Of a stretch of DNA of 64,000 bases, positions 1-10,729 are shown piece after piece; position 1 is the first letter of the stretch; every line of letters starts with the position of its first letter. The notes below the pieces were generated by a model. It worked only from the letters and a program-made list of their open reading frames with translations. It was not told where the DNA came from and did not search any database. The stretch is from Owenia fusiformis. Its lineage: Eukaryota; Annelida; Polychaeta; Sabellida; Oweniidae. The stretch lies in NCBI GenBank assembly GCA_903813345.2, contig CAIIXF020000001.1:13351915-13415914 (forward strand), read 5' to 3'. The position numbers were made by a program, and so were the translations under genes.

Positions 1-748
1 CATTATTTTGCCGCATTTTGATGCTTAATTTTCAATTTATAATCGTTTGGTACCATCGTGACGTCACAATAAAGCGTCTGGCCTCATGATATGGGTACCA
101 AATTGAAGAGGACGTGACAAGCTTTAAGATGGTACCAAACATGTGGCCATTCATTTGATTAAAATGCTAACTTGAATAAGCCCAAAAGGTGTGTCACTCC
201 CCTACCCCATCCATTTTCAGGCCAGTGAAAAACACCAAAATCTCAAATAATCCAGGCATCTTCAGGGGTCGTTTTTTGGCCCCGTTTTATTCAAAATATC
301 ATGTTTATGGATACCATTTTTATCAGAAATGTCTCAATTACCTAAAAACAGTTACACTAGTGCTGAATAAGAAAACATGTCTCCATATATCCTATGATCA
401 CATGATTAGGAGTGTCTAAGAATTTTGATTGGGATCAATTGTGATGATGTCTATTCCGTATCAAATGACACGTGACTAATTTTCATGTGATACGGTGGGC
501 TGTATCACTACGGAGTCAATAGCAACGATGTGACGTCACTGATTATACCACTTAAGGAAAACAATATGACGTCATACTATTTCACAGACACGTACAAATA
601 CAACGGTATGACGTCATATTGTTTCAAAGCGAAATCAAAAATTATAATAGTTACCAGGAGTACAGGGTACTGAACACAATCATCTGACCAAATCAAAATG
701 CTTCAAAATCCCTAGACATGTGATAAAATCGTCATCACACGTTTCAGC
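1..748. other. Non-coding repeat-like DNA at left edge
   Basis: No gene is recognised here. The stretch contains four perfect TGACGTCA palindromes (59-66, 531-538, 567-574, 609-616), three of them within about 90 bp. It also has short inverted segments around a GTGATACGG / CTGTATCAC pair near 485-525. The composition resembles the foldback elements elsewhere in the window, so an eroded transposon is likely, but no element ends could be fixed. Confidence 0.4.
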
Positions 749-1015
749 TTATGTGATACAGGAAATATTCCACTCGGGTAAGAATGTATCACCACTCAAG
801 CTTCGCTTTCGTGGATGATACAATATAACCTTTCGTGGAATATTAAATCGGCTCTCTGAGTACTTATCCTTAGAAGGTGACGAAGCATCGGGCACAGCTT
901 GCTCATTGTTAGCAACGGATTCAAATTCCGTTTCCCCTAAAAATTCTGTCGTTGACGATGACGATGGAAAATTGTCCAGCTCTCCAGACCTCTTTAGTTT
1001 TCTCAAGAAAAACAT
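749..1015 (-). CDS. Hypothetical short open frame, doubtful
   Basis: An 88-codon frame starting at 1015 that I do not recognise. The N-terminus is basic (MFFLRKLKRS) and is followed by a serine/threonine/glutamate-rich low-complexity middle and a second basic stretch (HPRKR). It has no signal peptide or membrane segment. The C-terminal third overlaps an imperfect hairpin at about 765-850 whose arms share an ATATTCCAC motif with a palindrome in a WASHC5 intron. The frame may therefore be a chance reading through a foldback element. It could also be a single exon of a larger gene, but no partner exon was identified. Confidence 0.15.
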   Translation of the reverse strand: MFFLRKLKRSGELDNFPSSSSTTEFLGETEFESVANNEQAVPDASSPSKDKYSESRFNIPRKVILYHPRKRSLSGDTFLPEWNISCIT

Positions 1016-1562
1016 TTTAGTTATTAAAAAATCGCAATCCCAGCGACCTTATTCAGTATAACACAGACATTGGTCTCCTTAGCAGTGATTGATTTTAGTG
1101 TTTATAGTTCGCTCTTGCATTTAACCAGTTAAGTGAACACCAATGCAAGAACAAATGAATTCCAAATGTGCTCATGCTCCGGCGTATATTACTTTAATCG
1201 AGGTCACCTCAATCCTCCAACGCATACGACTTATGGTACTACTAACATCTCTGATACCACACATCAATGCTTGATTCAACAATGTATTGTTTTAACCAGA
1301 ACAACGGCAACGCCAAAGCGTAGCGAATCCCATCGAACAGCCATGGAGGGCATTTTTACAAACAAAGGATATAGCAAAATGGCAGCCATTTTTCAAAATG
1401 GCCGCCTTCTACCAAAAGTGTCATTAGACCATGTGCCATGCTTATGGTATTCACATACCAAATATGAACAAAATCGCTCCACTACTTTTCAAGTTATAGT
1501 AAAAAACGTTAAAATGGCGGCCATTTTTCAAAATGGCCACCTTCTACCAAAAGTGCCATTAG

Positions 1563-2019
1563 GATATAGTCCTGAGTAAGGACACTAGCGGTTACCGTTA
1601 GTGATTTGGTTTTCTGTATAAAAAGTCATTTTTCTCCTTTCCTACCCCATTGGAGCGCCATTTGGCGTTTGGGAAGTGAATTGGGACTAAATATTTATAA
1701 GGTAGGTCCTGATTTATCTGAAAACATGCCAAAGTTCAGTGGGAAATCTCATTTTAAGCTGGCGGCGGAGTGATTTTGACCTTGGTGATTTTACCAGAAT
1801 TCTCTGAGAAATCTGACGATAGAGGGGGTTAGTGTCTTCAAGTTTATTTATCTCAAAAATTCGGTGGACATCCCATGGTAAGATTGTTATAGCAGTCTAG
1901 GCGAGTCTCTCCCGAACACTGTGGTATGTTGCACTAGGCTTGGATACTAATCGTTAATAAGATACAGGGTAAAATGTTATAATGGCCACCTATGGGAAAC
2001 TCTACTGTGGTCTTCAACC
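1563..2019 (+). repeat. 457-bp direct repeat, copy 1
   Basis: Left terminal repeat of the TRIM-like insertion, identical to 2616-3072. ATTAG stands immediately before it, and TATTAG follows it. Confidence 0.85.
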
Positions 2020-2615
2020 TATTAGAAGGCGCATTTTTGGGGTATTTTGTAGGTTTTGTCCCCTTTTGAGGTTTTTAAGTTCATTAAGAAGCCTAATAGC
2101 GCATATCATATTAAAGGAATGTATCTTAGCTGAACAATGGTACCAAAATCGTGACATTTTGAAGCAACTTTAGTGTTTTGGGGGCGAGGCCATTGTGCCA
2201 AGTACCCCGAATTCCATTCTCCCGTGCCATTCAATTGTCTTCTGGGCAGTTTTGAATGAACCTTTGTTTCTCCCTAACGTTATGACGTCATAATATGCAA
2301 TTGAACGCCTTGACATGGATATCACTCGAAAGATAGTAGAAATCGCTTTCCAATGATACCCCATATGGCCATGTTCCCCTCAGTTGGGTGTACTCAATCT
2401 GTGATGCAAACTGTAAGGTGCACCCCTACCCCAAGGAAATCTCAAAATCAAATTTCCTGAATTTTGCTAAAAGGACCTGTGTCTATAAGGATTGAATCTT
2501 CCCCCGTGCATTTTCTCAAATATAGCATTGATATATACCATTGTGATCGGGATAATGCCTACAATGCTAATATAACCATGTTGAAAGAAAACAAACTAAT
2601 TCAGTTTACTATTAG

Positions 2616-3072
2616 GATATAGTCCTGAGTAAGGACACTAGCGGTTACCGTTAGTGATTTGGTTTTCTGTATAAAAAGTCATTTTTCTCCTTTCCTACCC
2701 CATTGGAGCGCCATTTGGCGTTTGGGAAGTGAATTGGGACTAAATATTTATAAGGTAGGTCCTGATTTATCTGAAAACATGCCAAAGTTCAGTGGGAAAT
2801 CTCATTTTAAGCTGGCGGCGGAGTGATTTTGACCTTGGTGATTTTACCAGAATTCTCTGAGAAATCTGACGATAGAGGGGGTTAGTGTCTTCAAGTTTAT
2901 TTATCTCAAAAATTCGGTGGACATCCCATGGTAAGATTGTTATAGCAGTCTAGGCGAGTCTCTCCCGAACACTGTGGTATGTTGCACTAGGCTTGGATAC
3001 TAATCGTTAATAAGATACAGGGTAAAATGTTATAATGGCCACCTATGGGAAACTCTACTGTGGTCTTCAACC
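2616..3072 (+). repeat. 457-bp direct repeat, copy 2
   Basis: Right terminal repeat of the TRIM-like insertion, identical to 1563-2019. It too is bordered by ATTAG on both sides. The two short open frames inside the middle region do not resemble known proteins. Confidence 0.85.
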
Positions 3073-4432
3073 ATTAGACAGTGTGCCGTGCTTATAGTAT
3101 TCACATACCAAATATAAACAAAATCGCTCCTCTACTTTTCGAGTAATAGTAAAATACGTTAAAATGGCGGCCATTTTGAAAAATGACCGCCTTCTACCAA
3201 AAGTGTCATTAGACAGTGTGCGATGCTTACAGTATTCACATACCAAATATGAACAAAATCGCTTCACTACTTTTCGAGTTATAATAAAATACGTTAAAAT
3301 GGTGCCAATTTTTAAAATCTTTTTCAAAATGGCCGCCTTCTACAAAAAGTGTCATAGGACAGTGTGTCATGCTTATAGTATTCACATACCAAATATGAAC
3401 AAAATCGCTCCACTACTTTTCGAGTTATAATAAAATACGTTAAAATGGTGGCCATTTTGAAAAATGGCGTCCATTTTTCAAAATGGCCGCCTTCTACTTA
3501 AAGTGTCTTAAGACAGTGTGCAATGTTTATAGTATTCACATACCAAATATGAACAAAATCGCTCCACTACTTCTCGAGTTACAGCAAAAATCGTAAAATA
3601 ATGAATAAAGACCGCCATTTTTCAAGATGGCTGCCATGTGCTTCTTTAATATCTAAATTTCTAGCTTTATTAATGTCCTATATAGTTTTTTTACATCTAA
3701 AACATATTGCTATTACAGTTTTACATATTGCACCTAAATTACTGTAAATTCGGCACTAAAATGGCCGCCATTTTGAAATGAGTGGCCATTTTGAAAATCG
3801 GCTTTCGAGCAGAACTTCTACCCCCATAGGGTATATGTGTACAAAATATGAACAAAATCGGGCCAACGGTATTTGAGTTATTGCCCGGACGGACGGACGT
3901 ACGTACGGACGGACGGACGGATGGACGTACGTACGTACGGACGGACGGAGGCGTTCCCTATATCCCTCCGAACTTCGTTCGATGGGATAAAAAACATTTG
4001 TTCGAAGTGGAATTCATGAAAGCTGTTACTAAGGGGATAACTGAGGTACATTTATCATACATTATTTAATGATAGCGCATTAACAAGATCATGTTCAATG
4101 ATGATGGGTCCATTGACAATCAAATAACAAAACATGCGATTACTAGACGTGCCAATCATACAGTCATATAGGCCAATGAATTGTGATGCATAATGCATCA
4201 TGTAATTCACGATCATCTTTCGTTGATCACCGATGCTCCTGGGATTTTAGACAAACTGTTCTGTAGGATTCTGGTTTTCATAGGATAGACTGGTTTGATG
4301 ATCTTGATCATACTGCTGACCATAAAACATGTTATATTAAATGTTGAGTGAAGAAACTAAGAAAAATGTGGCAAAAGAAGAAAAACACTGAAACAAACTG
4401 TAACAGGTACCCTTCTTGGCTTCATTATGATT

Positions 4433-4438
4433 TTTATT
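4433..4438 (-). terminator. Poly(A) signal of GNAT gene A
   Basis: AATAAA on the minus strand, 27 bp past the stop codon of the first GNAT gene. It is the canonical metazoan cleavage and polyadenylation signal in a suitable position. Confidence 0.6.
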
Positions 4439-4464
4439 TAGTACCATAACACTAACTGATTTGA

Positions 4465-7400
4465 TTAAAAGGGAGCAGATGACAACATCTTGTCCATTCC
4501 TGGAGGGATCACCACAGTTTTGGTGAAGAGGGCTCTTCCGCTTATAACTTTGTTAAGCTGATATTGTTCAATTATGTGAGCAATTGCATCGGGTGCTGGT
4601 TCACATACGTACAACTGAATCCTCGGTTTAACGGGTAACCGTCGAACCATTTCGTTGAATAACGAGTTTGCTATCGCATTTGTGTTTGCCATGAACGGAG
4701 CCACTATAAAGACATCGCCAACCCCTCGAACTGTTAAGTATCCACAAACATTACCACCGATTTTTGCGATTAAAAACATATCACTATCCCTGTTTCCATT
4801 TTCTTCAAGAAATCGCCTTCTACTGTATCCTTGATATCCTGTTATGGCCTCATCGTATGCAATGACGTCATCCATATGGGTTGAATCGCCAATAATGACG
4901 CTTCCATCAAATATTGCTGGTTCCAGAGTGATTTCACTGTTAACAATACCATTATATATACCAATAGCATACCCTTCGTGTTTATATCCGCACTTGTCTT
5001 TATACAGTCCAGCAATGGCGTCCACGGAGTTAACCATAAGATTGCGGTCTCCTAAACATGTTTTAGAAGCAGCTACAAGTTGTCGTGCGATACCACGATT
5101 TCGCATGTCATCTCTCACAATTATTCTCGTTCCTATACCAAGTGATGGATTTATATCACACCATTGTGCAAAACCTAAAAATGCAACAATGAGATATATT
5201 GACGTAACACCTTAATCTTAAAACAGACGGACGGACGAATGCAAAGACGAGAACCCGACAAATGAACACTGGACGGTAGACGTACAAATTGGTAAACAAA
5301 TGTGTTAAACAAATGTGTGTACCTATGGGCCTATCACTATCATCGACAGCTACAATCCCTTTATCGCCGTAAACTCGCAGATACATCTAAAAATATAAGT
5401 ACAACTTTAATAAACTAGTGATTGTAACGCGGAATATGGCATATATTCATGGTTGCGCGGTATTTGTGATACGAGTGAATACTGCCATACTGACCTGTGG
5501 TATATGGCATATTCTGCAGGTGAGTATGGCGTATTCCGCAGTGAATATGCGATACATTGGTTTCAGTGAAAACCCGATACTCATTGCGGTATATGTCATA
5601 TTCTCCTGCGGAACATGGCATACTCACCTGCGGAATATGCCATATAGCGGTGAAAACGCGATACAGAAAGCCTCGATTTGATTGGTCAAAAGAATCGATT
5701 CTAAATATAAAACTATGCTGGGTTACCAATGTTGTTAGCGCTTCGAGTACTAATAAATAAAGCTTGAATTGACCTTTTTCCATATAATGGAAAAATAGAT
5801 GGCAATATGGGTACTGGTAGGGCTATGGTAGGGCTAGAATCAAAGTTGTTTTGATAGAAAATTACACACAGAATTCAAATATGCCATCAAATAGAATAAA
5901 ATGTTAGTTTTTAATGGTTAAAATGCAGACCTCCAAAAATCTCATTAAAAACGAGATTTTAACGAGATTTCAAAACTATATGGAAAAAATACCATTGATT
6001 AAGCACGTTTATTACGTATAATTGCTAAATGATGATTCTGAAAGTATCAGGAATGTGTAAACTGTGAGAGCCAATACAATAATACATGAATACTCGTGTT
6101 TTTGTAGCTTTTCATCTGGTCTATGTCAACAGTTGATTTGGTTATTAAAATCATTCATCACTCATTAAGCTCCACGAATGTTGGTTCGTTTATTTATGCC
6201 TTTATAATGTTTTCCTTGAATTAGTGTGTATTTGCGTGTAACACATACATAAAACAACATCAAACAATACAGGTACCACTGGTGTATGTTATTCAATTGT
6301 ATTAGTTTATATGTTCAGTGCACTGACCTGTTGATTCGGCAATCTTTAATTTATAAATCTTTGCCCCTTTGTGAATTAATGTACTTGACAACTGCGTACT
6401 TCCGTATCGCGTTCTCATTGATTAGTGAGTATGCCATAAACCGCAGGAGAATCTGTCATACACCACAAGTGTATATGCCATATTCGTCGCGGGATATGAC
6501 ATATACTATTGTGTTTACCGCGTAACAGTGATCGCCAATGTATTAGCACCTCAACTGAAACACTCGATTCTGATTGGTTGATTAGCGAAAAAACATGGTA
6601 GACGGACATTTTGTAAACGTTGATGGAAGTGATATTTTGACTTTACTAGACGACAAATAGAAATGTAAAATTAACATTAATTTACTAATGAGTACGCATT
6701 GCTGGAATGGTTCGGAGGAAATATTGTGAAATGAAGCCATGCCGATTGATGATTGTCGTCTTTATGTGTATTATTAGTTTCTTCGGACTAACAAAACAAT
6801 TGTAGACCTCTCCATTCGGTCAACCGTCAAAATCATATACCTCGACTGTAAATCTTGAAACTACTGTTGACCTCGACCTTCAGTCTCTGTCAACAGTAGT
6901 TTATCGGTTTACAGTCTCGGTTTACAATTTTGCAGGTTGACCTCTGGAGAGGTCAACAAGTGTATACTGTGAAGGTCAAGAAGGTCTCAACTCGCTTCAA
7001 ATTGACCAAAAACCTAAACAATAGAAAGAATGTCTAAATATCCCAGATGCGAGTAAAAATAATCTTGATTTACGTCATTAAAAATTCACAATTCAGTCAA
7101 ACTGATGTCATATTTGGAAATGGGTTTTGAAAAGAGTTTATCAACTTTGAAAATTTAATTTTCTTTGAAAATGTGACTTCTAGGTCGGGGAGATTCCCCA
7201 TAGACCCCATGCTGTAAAACCATGCTGTGTTGGGTAGATAATATTTTCTTTTACTGGACATATTTTAATTTGTATAACTATCAGATACATAAAGGTAATA
7301 TGAAAAGTGAACCACTAAAGCTGATGCATATTCAAGTTTAAAGGAATTTTGTAATACCTTGCCATGTTAATTCCCCCGAATAAGCCACCTGGTGGCGGAA

Positions 7401-8054
7401 CAGGTAACTACCAACTCGCATCTGAGTAATTATTTTTTGACGAATTTCGGCCTCGTTTCTGGCTACACTCATTTATTATCAAGCTTTGTTGACAGCTGGA
7501 GATCTCTCTTGAGGTCAATTGGCAAAATTGTATACTGATACTGTAAACCTTGAAAGTACTGTTGACCGAGACCGGATGTCGAGATCAACAGTACTCTCAG
7601 GGTTTACTGTTGAGGAATACACTTTTGCCAGTTGACCGAATAGAGAGGTTAACAATTGTTTTGTTAGTCCGGAGAATATAATAATTGGAAGGATATATTA
7701 TCGAATATCACGTGAATATATTTGGTATAATATTTTAGCAAAAAATCCCCAAACCGTAGAACATTTGTAATTTGTTTCACGAGTTATTTTTCAATTTTTT
7801 TCAAAATTAAAAAAAATTCAACATTTATTCAAAAGTAGCGGTCAACAGTACCTAGTAGCGGTCAACAGTATATATCGCTGACCGCTCATCAACCAATTAG
7901 AATTGAGTATTTCAATTGAGGTACTAACAATATCAGTTATTACCTCGAGTAGTTCCTTATCTGCGTTCCAATGGTTTTCTTGCATCCATCTTGCCGGCTC
8001 TGCTAGATCCTCAATACGAGCAGGACGAATCTTAACACCGTCTACATTGGCCAT
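4465..8054 (-). CDS. GNAT-family N-acetyltransferase, paralog A (3 coding exons)
   Basis: Coding exons on the minus strand are 8054-7944, 5386-5323 and 5174-4465, joined at GT-AG sites in phases 0 and 1, giving 294 codons. The N-terminal half (about residues 1-145) reads as a GNAT acetyl-CoA-binding fold. The motif-A loop is R83-N-R-G86-I-A, following a strand ending TRIIV. Next comes a block typical of the family (GDRN..., then YKDKCGYKHEGY). The C-terminal half (about 160-294) resembles the second acetyltransferase-like domain found in many invertebrate two-domain GNATs (Acetyltransf_18 type) and ends in SAPF. Substrate and compartment cannot be told; there is no signal peptide. Intron 1 (2.6 kb) holds several foldback elements. 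The start is the first ATG of an exon that aligns with paralog B (IRPAR near the N-terminus). Family assignment is firm; exact function is unknown. Confidence 0.85.
5430..5680. repeat. Foldback (palindromic) element in GNAT A intron 1
   Basis: Repeated near-palindromic words of the type GGAATATGGCATATTC. The arm at about 5498-5545 is an imperfect inverse of 5607-5655, so the strand can form a hairpin of about 47 bp. A related, more eroded set occurs at 6420-6540, and both are followed by a similar CTCGATT..GATTGGT tail. Probably two copies of one non-autonomous foldback transposon. Confidence 0.5.
6420..6600. repeat. Second, diverged copy of the GGAATATGGCATATTC-type foldback
   Basis: Shares the GAGTATGCCATA..CCGCAGGAGAAT words and the CTCGATTCTGATTGG tail with the element at 5430-5700. 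Order and spacing are altered. Confidence 0.4.
6781..7674. mobile_element. Foldback MITE with about 45-bp terminal inverted repeats
   Basis: The left end CGGACTAACAAAACAATTGT is inverted at the right end (ACAATTGTTTTGTTAGTCCG). The match continues inward through a GACCTCTCCATTCGGTCAACC-like block. Inside each half is a further hairpin, with ACTACTGTTGACC opposing its inverse near 6860-6900 and 7555-7600. The total is about 894 bp with no transposase frame. It lies in intron 1 of GNAT A. The target duplication could not be fixed. Confidence 0.6.
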
Positions 8055-8408
8055 GCTAAAATATCGTTGTACATGTAGGTTATTCACTTATCTTATGCAG
8101 ATATGTCAATAGTTGGACTTCGTGTCAATATAGTCTCTAGTCCTGTACACGTCTGGGTTTTAATTTAAGTTACTTACAGTATACTTCCTTATTTATAAAA
8201 AAATCCATATTCAGACTGTATGTACCAGTTAGATTGTAGTCTACAAACTCTGACCTGGAATCATGTACTGATGTATATGCATAGTTGCATACGATGTGGC
8301 TGCATATGATGTTTTGTTTTGCAACCCTCATAACCTAAAACCTCTTTCAAAGGATGACTGATCTAATAGAACAATTAGAAAACAGCAACTCCATGCTGTT
8401 TGCACCAA

Positions 8409-9434
8409 ATCCCACCGAACAAAACATGTTCTGATAAATAACGGTTATTTTGAAAATGTCTTCATGAACAGAGCTCCGTTATCCCTAGGTTTCAGCATAT
8501 AACTTTGAACCAAATCCGTCTGGTATTTGAGTTATCAAAGATTAGGTTTTTAAGAAAAATGGCAGCCATTTTGAATTTCAGCTGCCATCTTGAAAACTTC
8601 TCTTTGAGCAGAGCTCCTTTATCCCTCGGCGTCAGTATATACATTTTGAATCAAATCCATCCGTTAGTATTTGAGTAACAATTCAAATTGCGGCCATTTT
8701 GAATTGAGTAGCCATATTGAACATTCCTTCTCGAGCAGAGCTTATGGAATTTTAATCAAATCCGTCAACCTTACTCACGTCGAGAGCTACCATGTTAGAT
8801 TTTGAAAGTATAGCTCTCCATCGTGAGGATCTCCAGCTGAAGAATTGTGACATCTAAATTTGATCAGCGCCAGTCAGCGGCTTACTGTTTGTCTCAAACT
8901 GTAGCCTACATATGGGCTCATATGTGTCTACTTTCCCCGTGCATGTAGGATCGCGGATGTGCTTCTATGGCGATCAGGAGTTCTAATCGTTTTTTGTTCG
9001 ATACCCATTTCCAATATGGCGGTTAAACGGAAATATTATCGACGCATGCGCAACTTGGGAAACGTCAAGCCGCCATATTGAATATACCTGGCCAAAACTT
9101 TTGACACGACCAATAAAATGAAGTCCTGATCGATACATAGGGCAGTGAGACGTTCTATAGTTGAGCTGAATGAAAGATGGCGATGTAGGATACATTTTCA
9201 GGTATATAATGTGCAACATGAGTCAGCTGAATTCCCTGAAATTTTCTTTGAAGTCAGGATTCCTAATCTGTTGATTCTAGCAATAGAGAGCTATACTTTC
9301 AAAATCTAAGTAGCTCTCGACGGGAGTAACGTCAACCGGTATTTGAGTCATCGCCTGGACACACGAATGGACGAACGGGTGGACGTGTCGGACGGATTGC
9401 TTTTAAATCCCCCTCGAACTTCGTTCGGTGGGAT
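8409..9434 (+). mobile_element. Repeat element with inverted ATCCCACCGAAC ends
   Basis: ATCCCACCGAAC at 8409-8420 is perfectly inverted at 9423-9434. The interior carries units with GCAGAGCTCC..TTATCCCT and AAATGGCAGCCATTTTGAATT, and the right end ends in CGAACTTCGTTCGGTGGGAT. It is a sister family of the ATCCCATCGAAC element at 1327-3988: the ends share 11 of 12 bases and the general plan is the same, but the unit sequence differs. It is split by a hAT-type MITE. Confidence 0.6.
8771..9329. mobile_element. hAT-type MITE with 8-bp target duplication
   Basis: A 559-bp insertion flanked by CGTCAACC at 8763-8770 and 9330-9337. Its ends are inverted: TTACTC.CGTCGAGAGCTAC on the left and GTAGCTCTCGACGGGAGTAA on the right. 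The inversion continues through TTAGATTTTGAAAGTATAGC. An 8-bp duplication is characteristic of hAT transposition. No transposase is present, so it was mobilised in trans. Removing it restores the surrounding element. Confidence 0.8.
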
Positions 9435-10137
9435 AATCAAGTCCTCGAAAGAGGTAAACCTAAATTGCTCCGTATTTCTCAATCTCATTTAGCGTTTCCT
9501 CGCAGAAGAAATGTATATTATTTCCGTTAGAATATGTAACCCATAAAGTTCATTTATAGTCCTAATAGAAATCATCTCAACGACTTGCAATACACTTCAA
9601 GTTTCTTTACGTGGTTATGTTCAGAAATGTTCGTGGATACCTGGGGATCTGATGGGCTATAAAAAATCATGTGAATAGACGCGATAGATGCCATGGATAA
9701 TGCATATCCAAAATAACTCACAGAGCATGCAAGACCTTGTGGGTATATGTGTAACTGTAGCTAAACTAAACTGGAAATGAAAAATGACAAGGGGAGAAAT
9801 AAAAACTAATTTAATGTTGAATCTTGAAATCGAACGTGTCGAATAAACATGATAAATGTGTCATAAACCACATGAGCAAAACTCAACTCGTCGCAAATCC
9901 CTTTTAATTTGGAAATCTTAATTATGAAACGAAAAATATAAATTGTTTAATTGGATCGTTGTAAGGAACCGAATCCAGAGGTGTGGAAGAATCATATCAA
10001 GGTATATCTTGCAACATATTCATCGTGTACTCAGTATTTATTTCACCTTTGACTTTCAAAGTTCATTGCTGATTTTTCCAAAACCATAGATATGCACGGG
10101 CCTAAAACCGCTACGCATTCGTGTTTTTGTAAATTTT
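9435..10137. other. Intergenic, nothing recognised
   Basis: AT-rich DNA between the ATCCCACCGAAC element and a LINE fragment. I see no exon-like stretch, RNA gene or repeat ends. Confidence 0.4.
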
Positions 10138-10585
10138 ATAGTTAGTTAGTTAAATATTTATTAGAGTCTCACGCTGTAAAATATATCAAAAACAAGAAAT
10201 ACAATTAAAATATAACTTGTTTTGCACTAAAATTGAGTAAAGATAAAACAAACAGCCCAGCCGGCACCGGCTTATGTGAGACTTTAAACAGTTCATAACA
10301 TTGAAGAATAGTTTTAAACTTTAAGAGTCTACTTTGCTAGTATGCGTTGCAATGGGGGGTGTACATTCTATTACAGTATTTCCCTAATGATGGAAGGTTT
10401 TCAAAGTCAGGAATTGTATCTCTAGCTCTTTGAAAAAGGATAAAACATAATGTTTCATGTAAGGGACAGTCAATTAGAAAGTGTTGCTCGTCTTCAAGAG
10501 ACTCATTTGAACAAGAACAAGTCCTATCCGCACGGGGTGTGGCACTGTATCTCCCTTCTATTTTTAATGGAAGTGCCCCTGGGCT
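10138..10585 (-). pseudogene. 5'-truncated LINE 3' end (ORF2 C-terminus plus 3' UTR)
   Basis: On the minus strand a frame reads IEGRYSATPRADRTC, then CSC...EDEQHFLIDCPLHE. This is the cysteine/histidine (C..C..H..C) knuckle found at the C-terminus of many LINE ORF2 proteins. It is followed by a 3' UTR with a GTGAGACTCTAATAAATA end and a short TTAGTTAG-type tail at about 10138-10160. Everything 5' of the knuckle is missing or decayed, as expected for incomplete target-primed reverse transcription. It lies just downstream of the stop codon of GNAT B and may contribute to that gene's 3' UTR. Confidence 0.6.
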
Positions 10586-10729
10586 ATGTTACTTCTTTGT
10601 CAAAAAAGCAGTATTTTAACAATGATTTGACGAAACAGGGCTTGCAAAAACACTTTAAGTCGAGCAATCCAGCATCTATACGAGTTTTTATTCTCATTGA
10701 TCATGGGTGTACCACTGGTTCCTTAACAT

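Larger units (their letters stand above)
1563..3072 (+). mobile_element. TRIM-like insertion with two identical 457-bp direct repeats
   Basis: The segments 1563-2019 and 2616-3072 appear identical base for base and flank a 596-bp non-coding middle. The whole block interrupts the older array unit. The left flank ends in ATTAG (1558-1562) and the right flank resumes with ATTAG (3073-3077), which looks like a 5-bp target duplication. The structure resembles a terminal-repeat retrotransposon in miniature. However, the repeats do not show TG...CA ends, and neither a primer-binding site nor a good polypurine tract was seen. Each repeat begins near an imperfect palindrome (ACTAGCGGTTACCGTTAGT) and contains a TATAAAAA motif. 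Confidence 0.55.
1327..3988 (+). mobile_element. Repeat element with inverted ATCCCATCGAAC ends and a 135-bp internal array (split copy)
   Basis: The left end carries ATCCCATCGAAC (1327-1338) and the right end its perfect inverse (3977-3988). The interior is a degenerate array of about 135-bp units. Each unit has a near-palindromic AAAATGGCGGCCATTTT core followed by a conserved CACATACCAAATATGAACAA block. The right end has a run of GGAC/GTAC microsatellite (about 3893-3950). A reversed copy lies at 52772-53956, and a related element with ATCCCACCGAAC ends lies at 8409-9434. About 30 bp outside the left inverted motif (from AACCAGAACAACGG) is also shared with the other copy, so the true boundary on that side may be further out. 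The element is interrupted at 1563-3072 by a younger insertion. No transposase was seen, so it is presumed non-autonomous. Confidence 0.65.

Noticed and set aside
1133-1579. 148-codon plus-strand frame as a gene
   Set aside because: It reads through the 135-bp array units of a repeat element. The repeated KMAAI / LLPKV peptide is a by-product of the unit length.
3893-3950. GGAC/GTAC run as a possible telomere-like repeat
   Set aside because: It recurs at the same internal place in several copies of one repeat element, so it is element-borne microsatellite.
8983-9219. 78-codon minus-strand frame
   Set aside because: Lies wholly within the hAT-type MITE and shows no protein resemblance.
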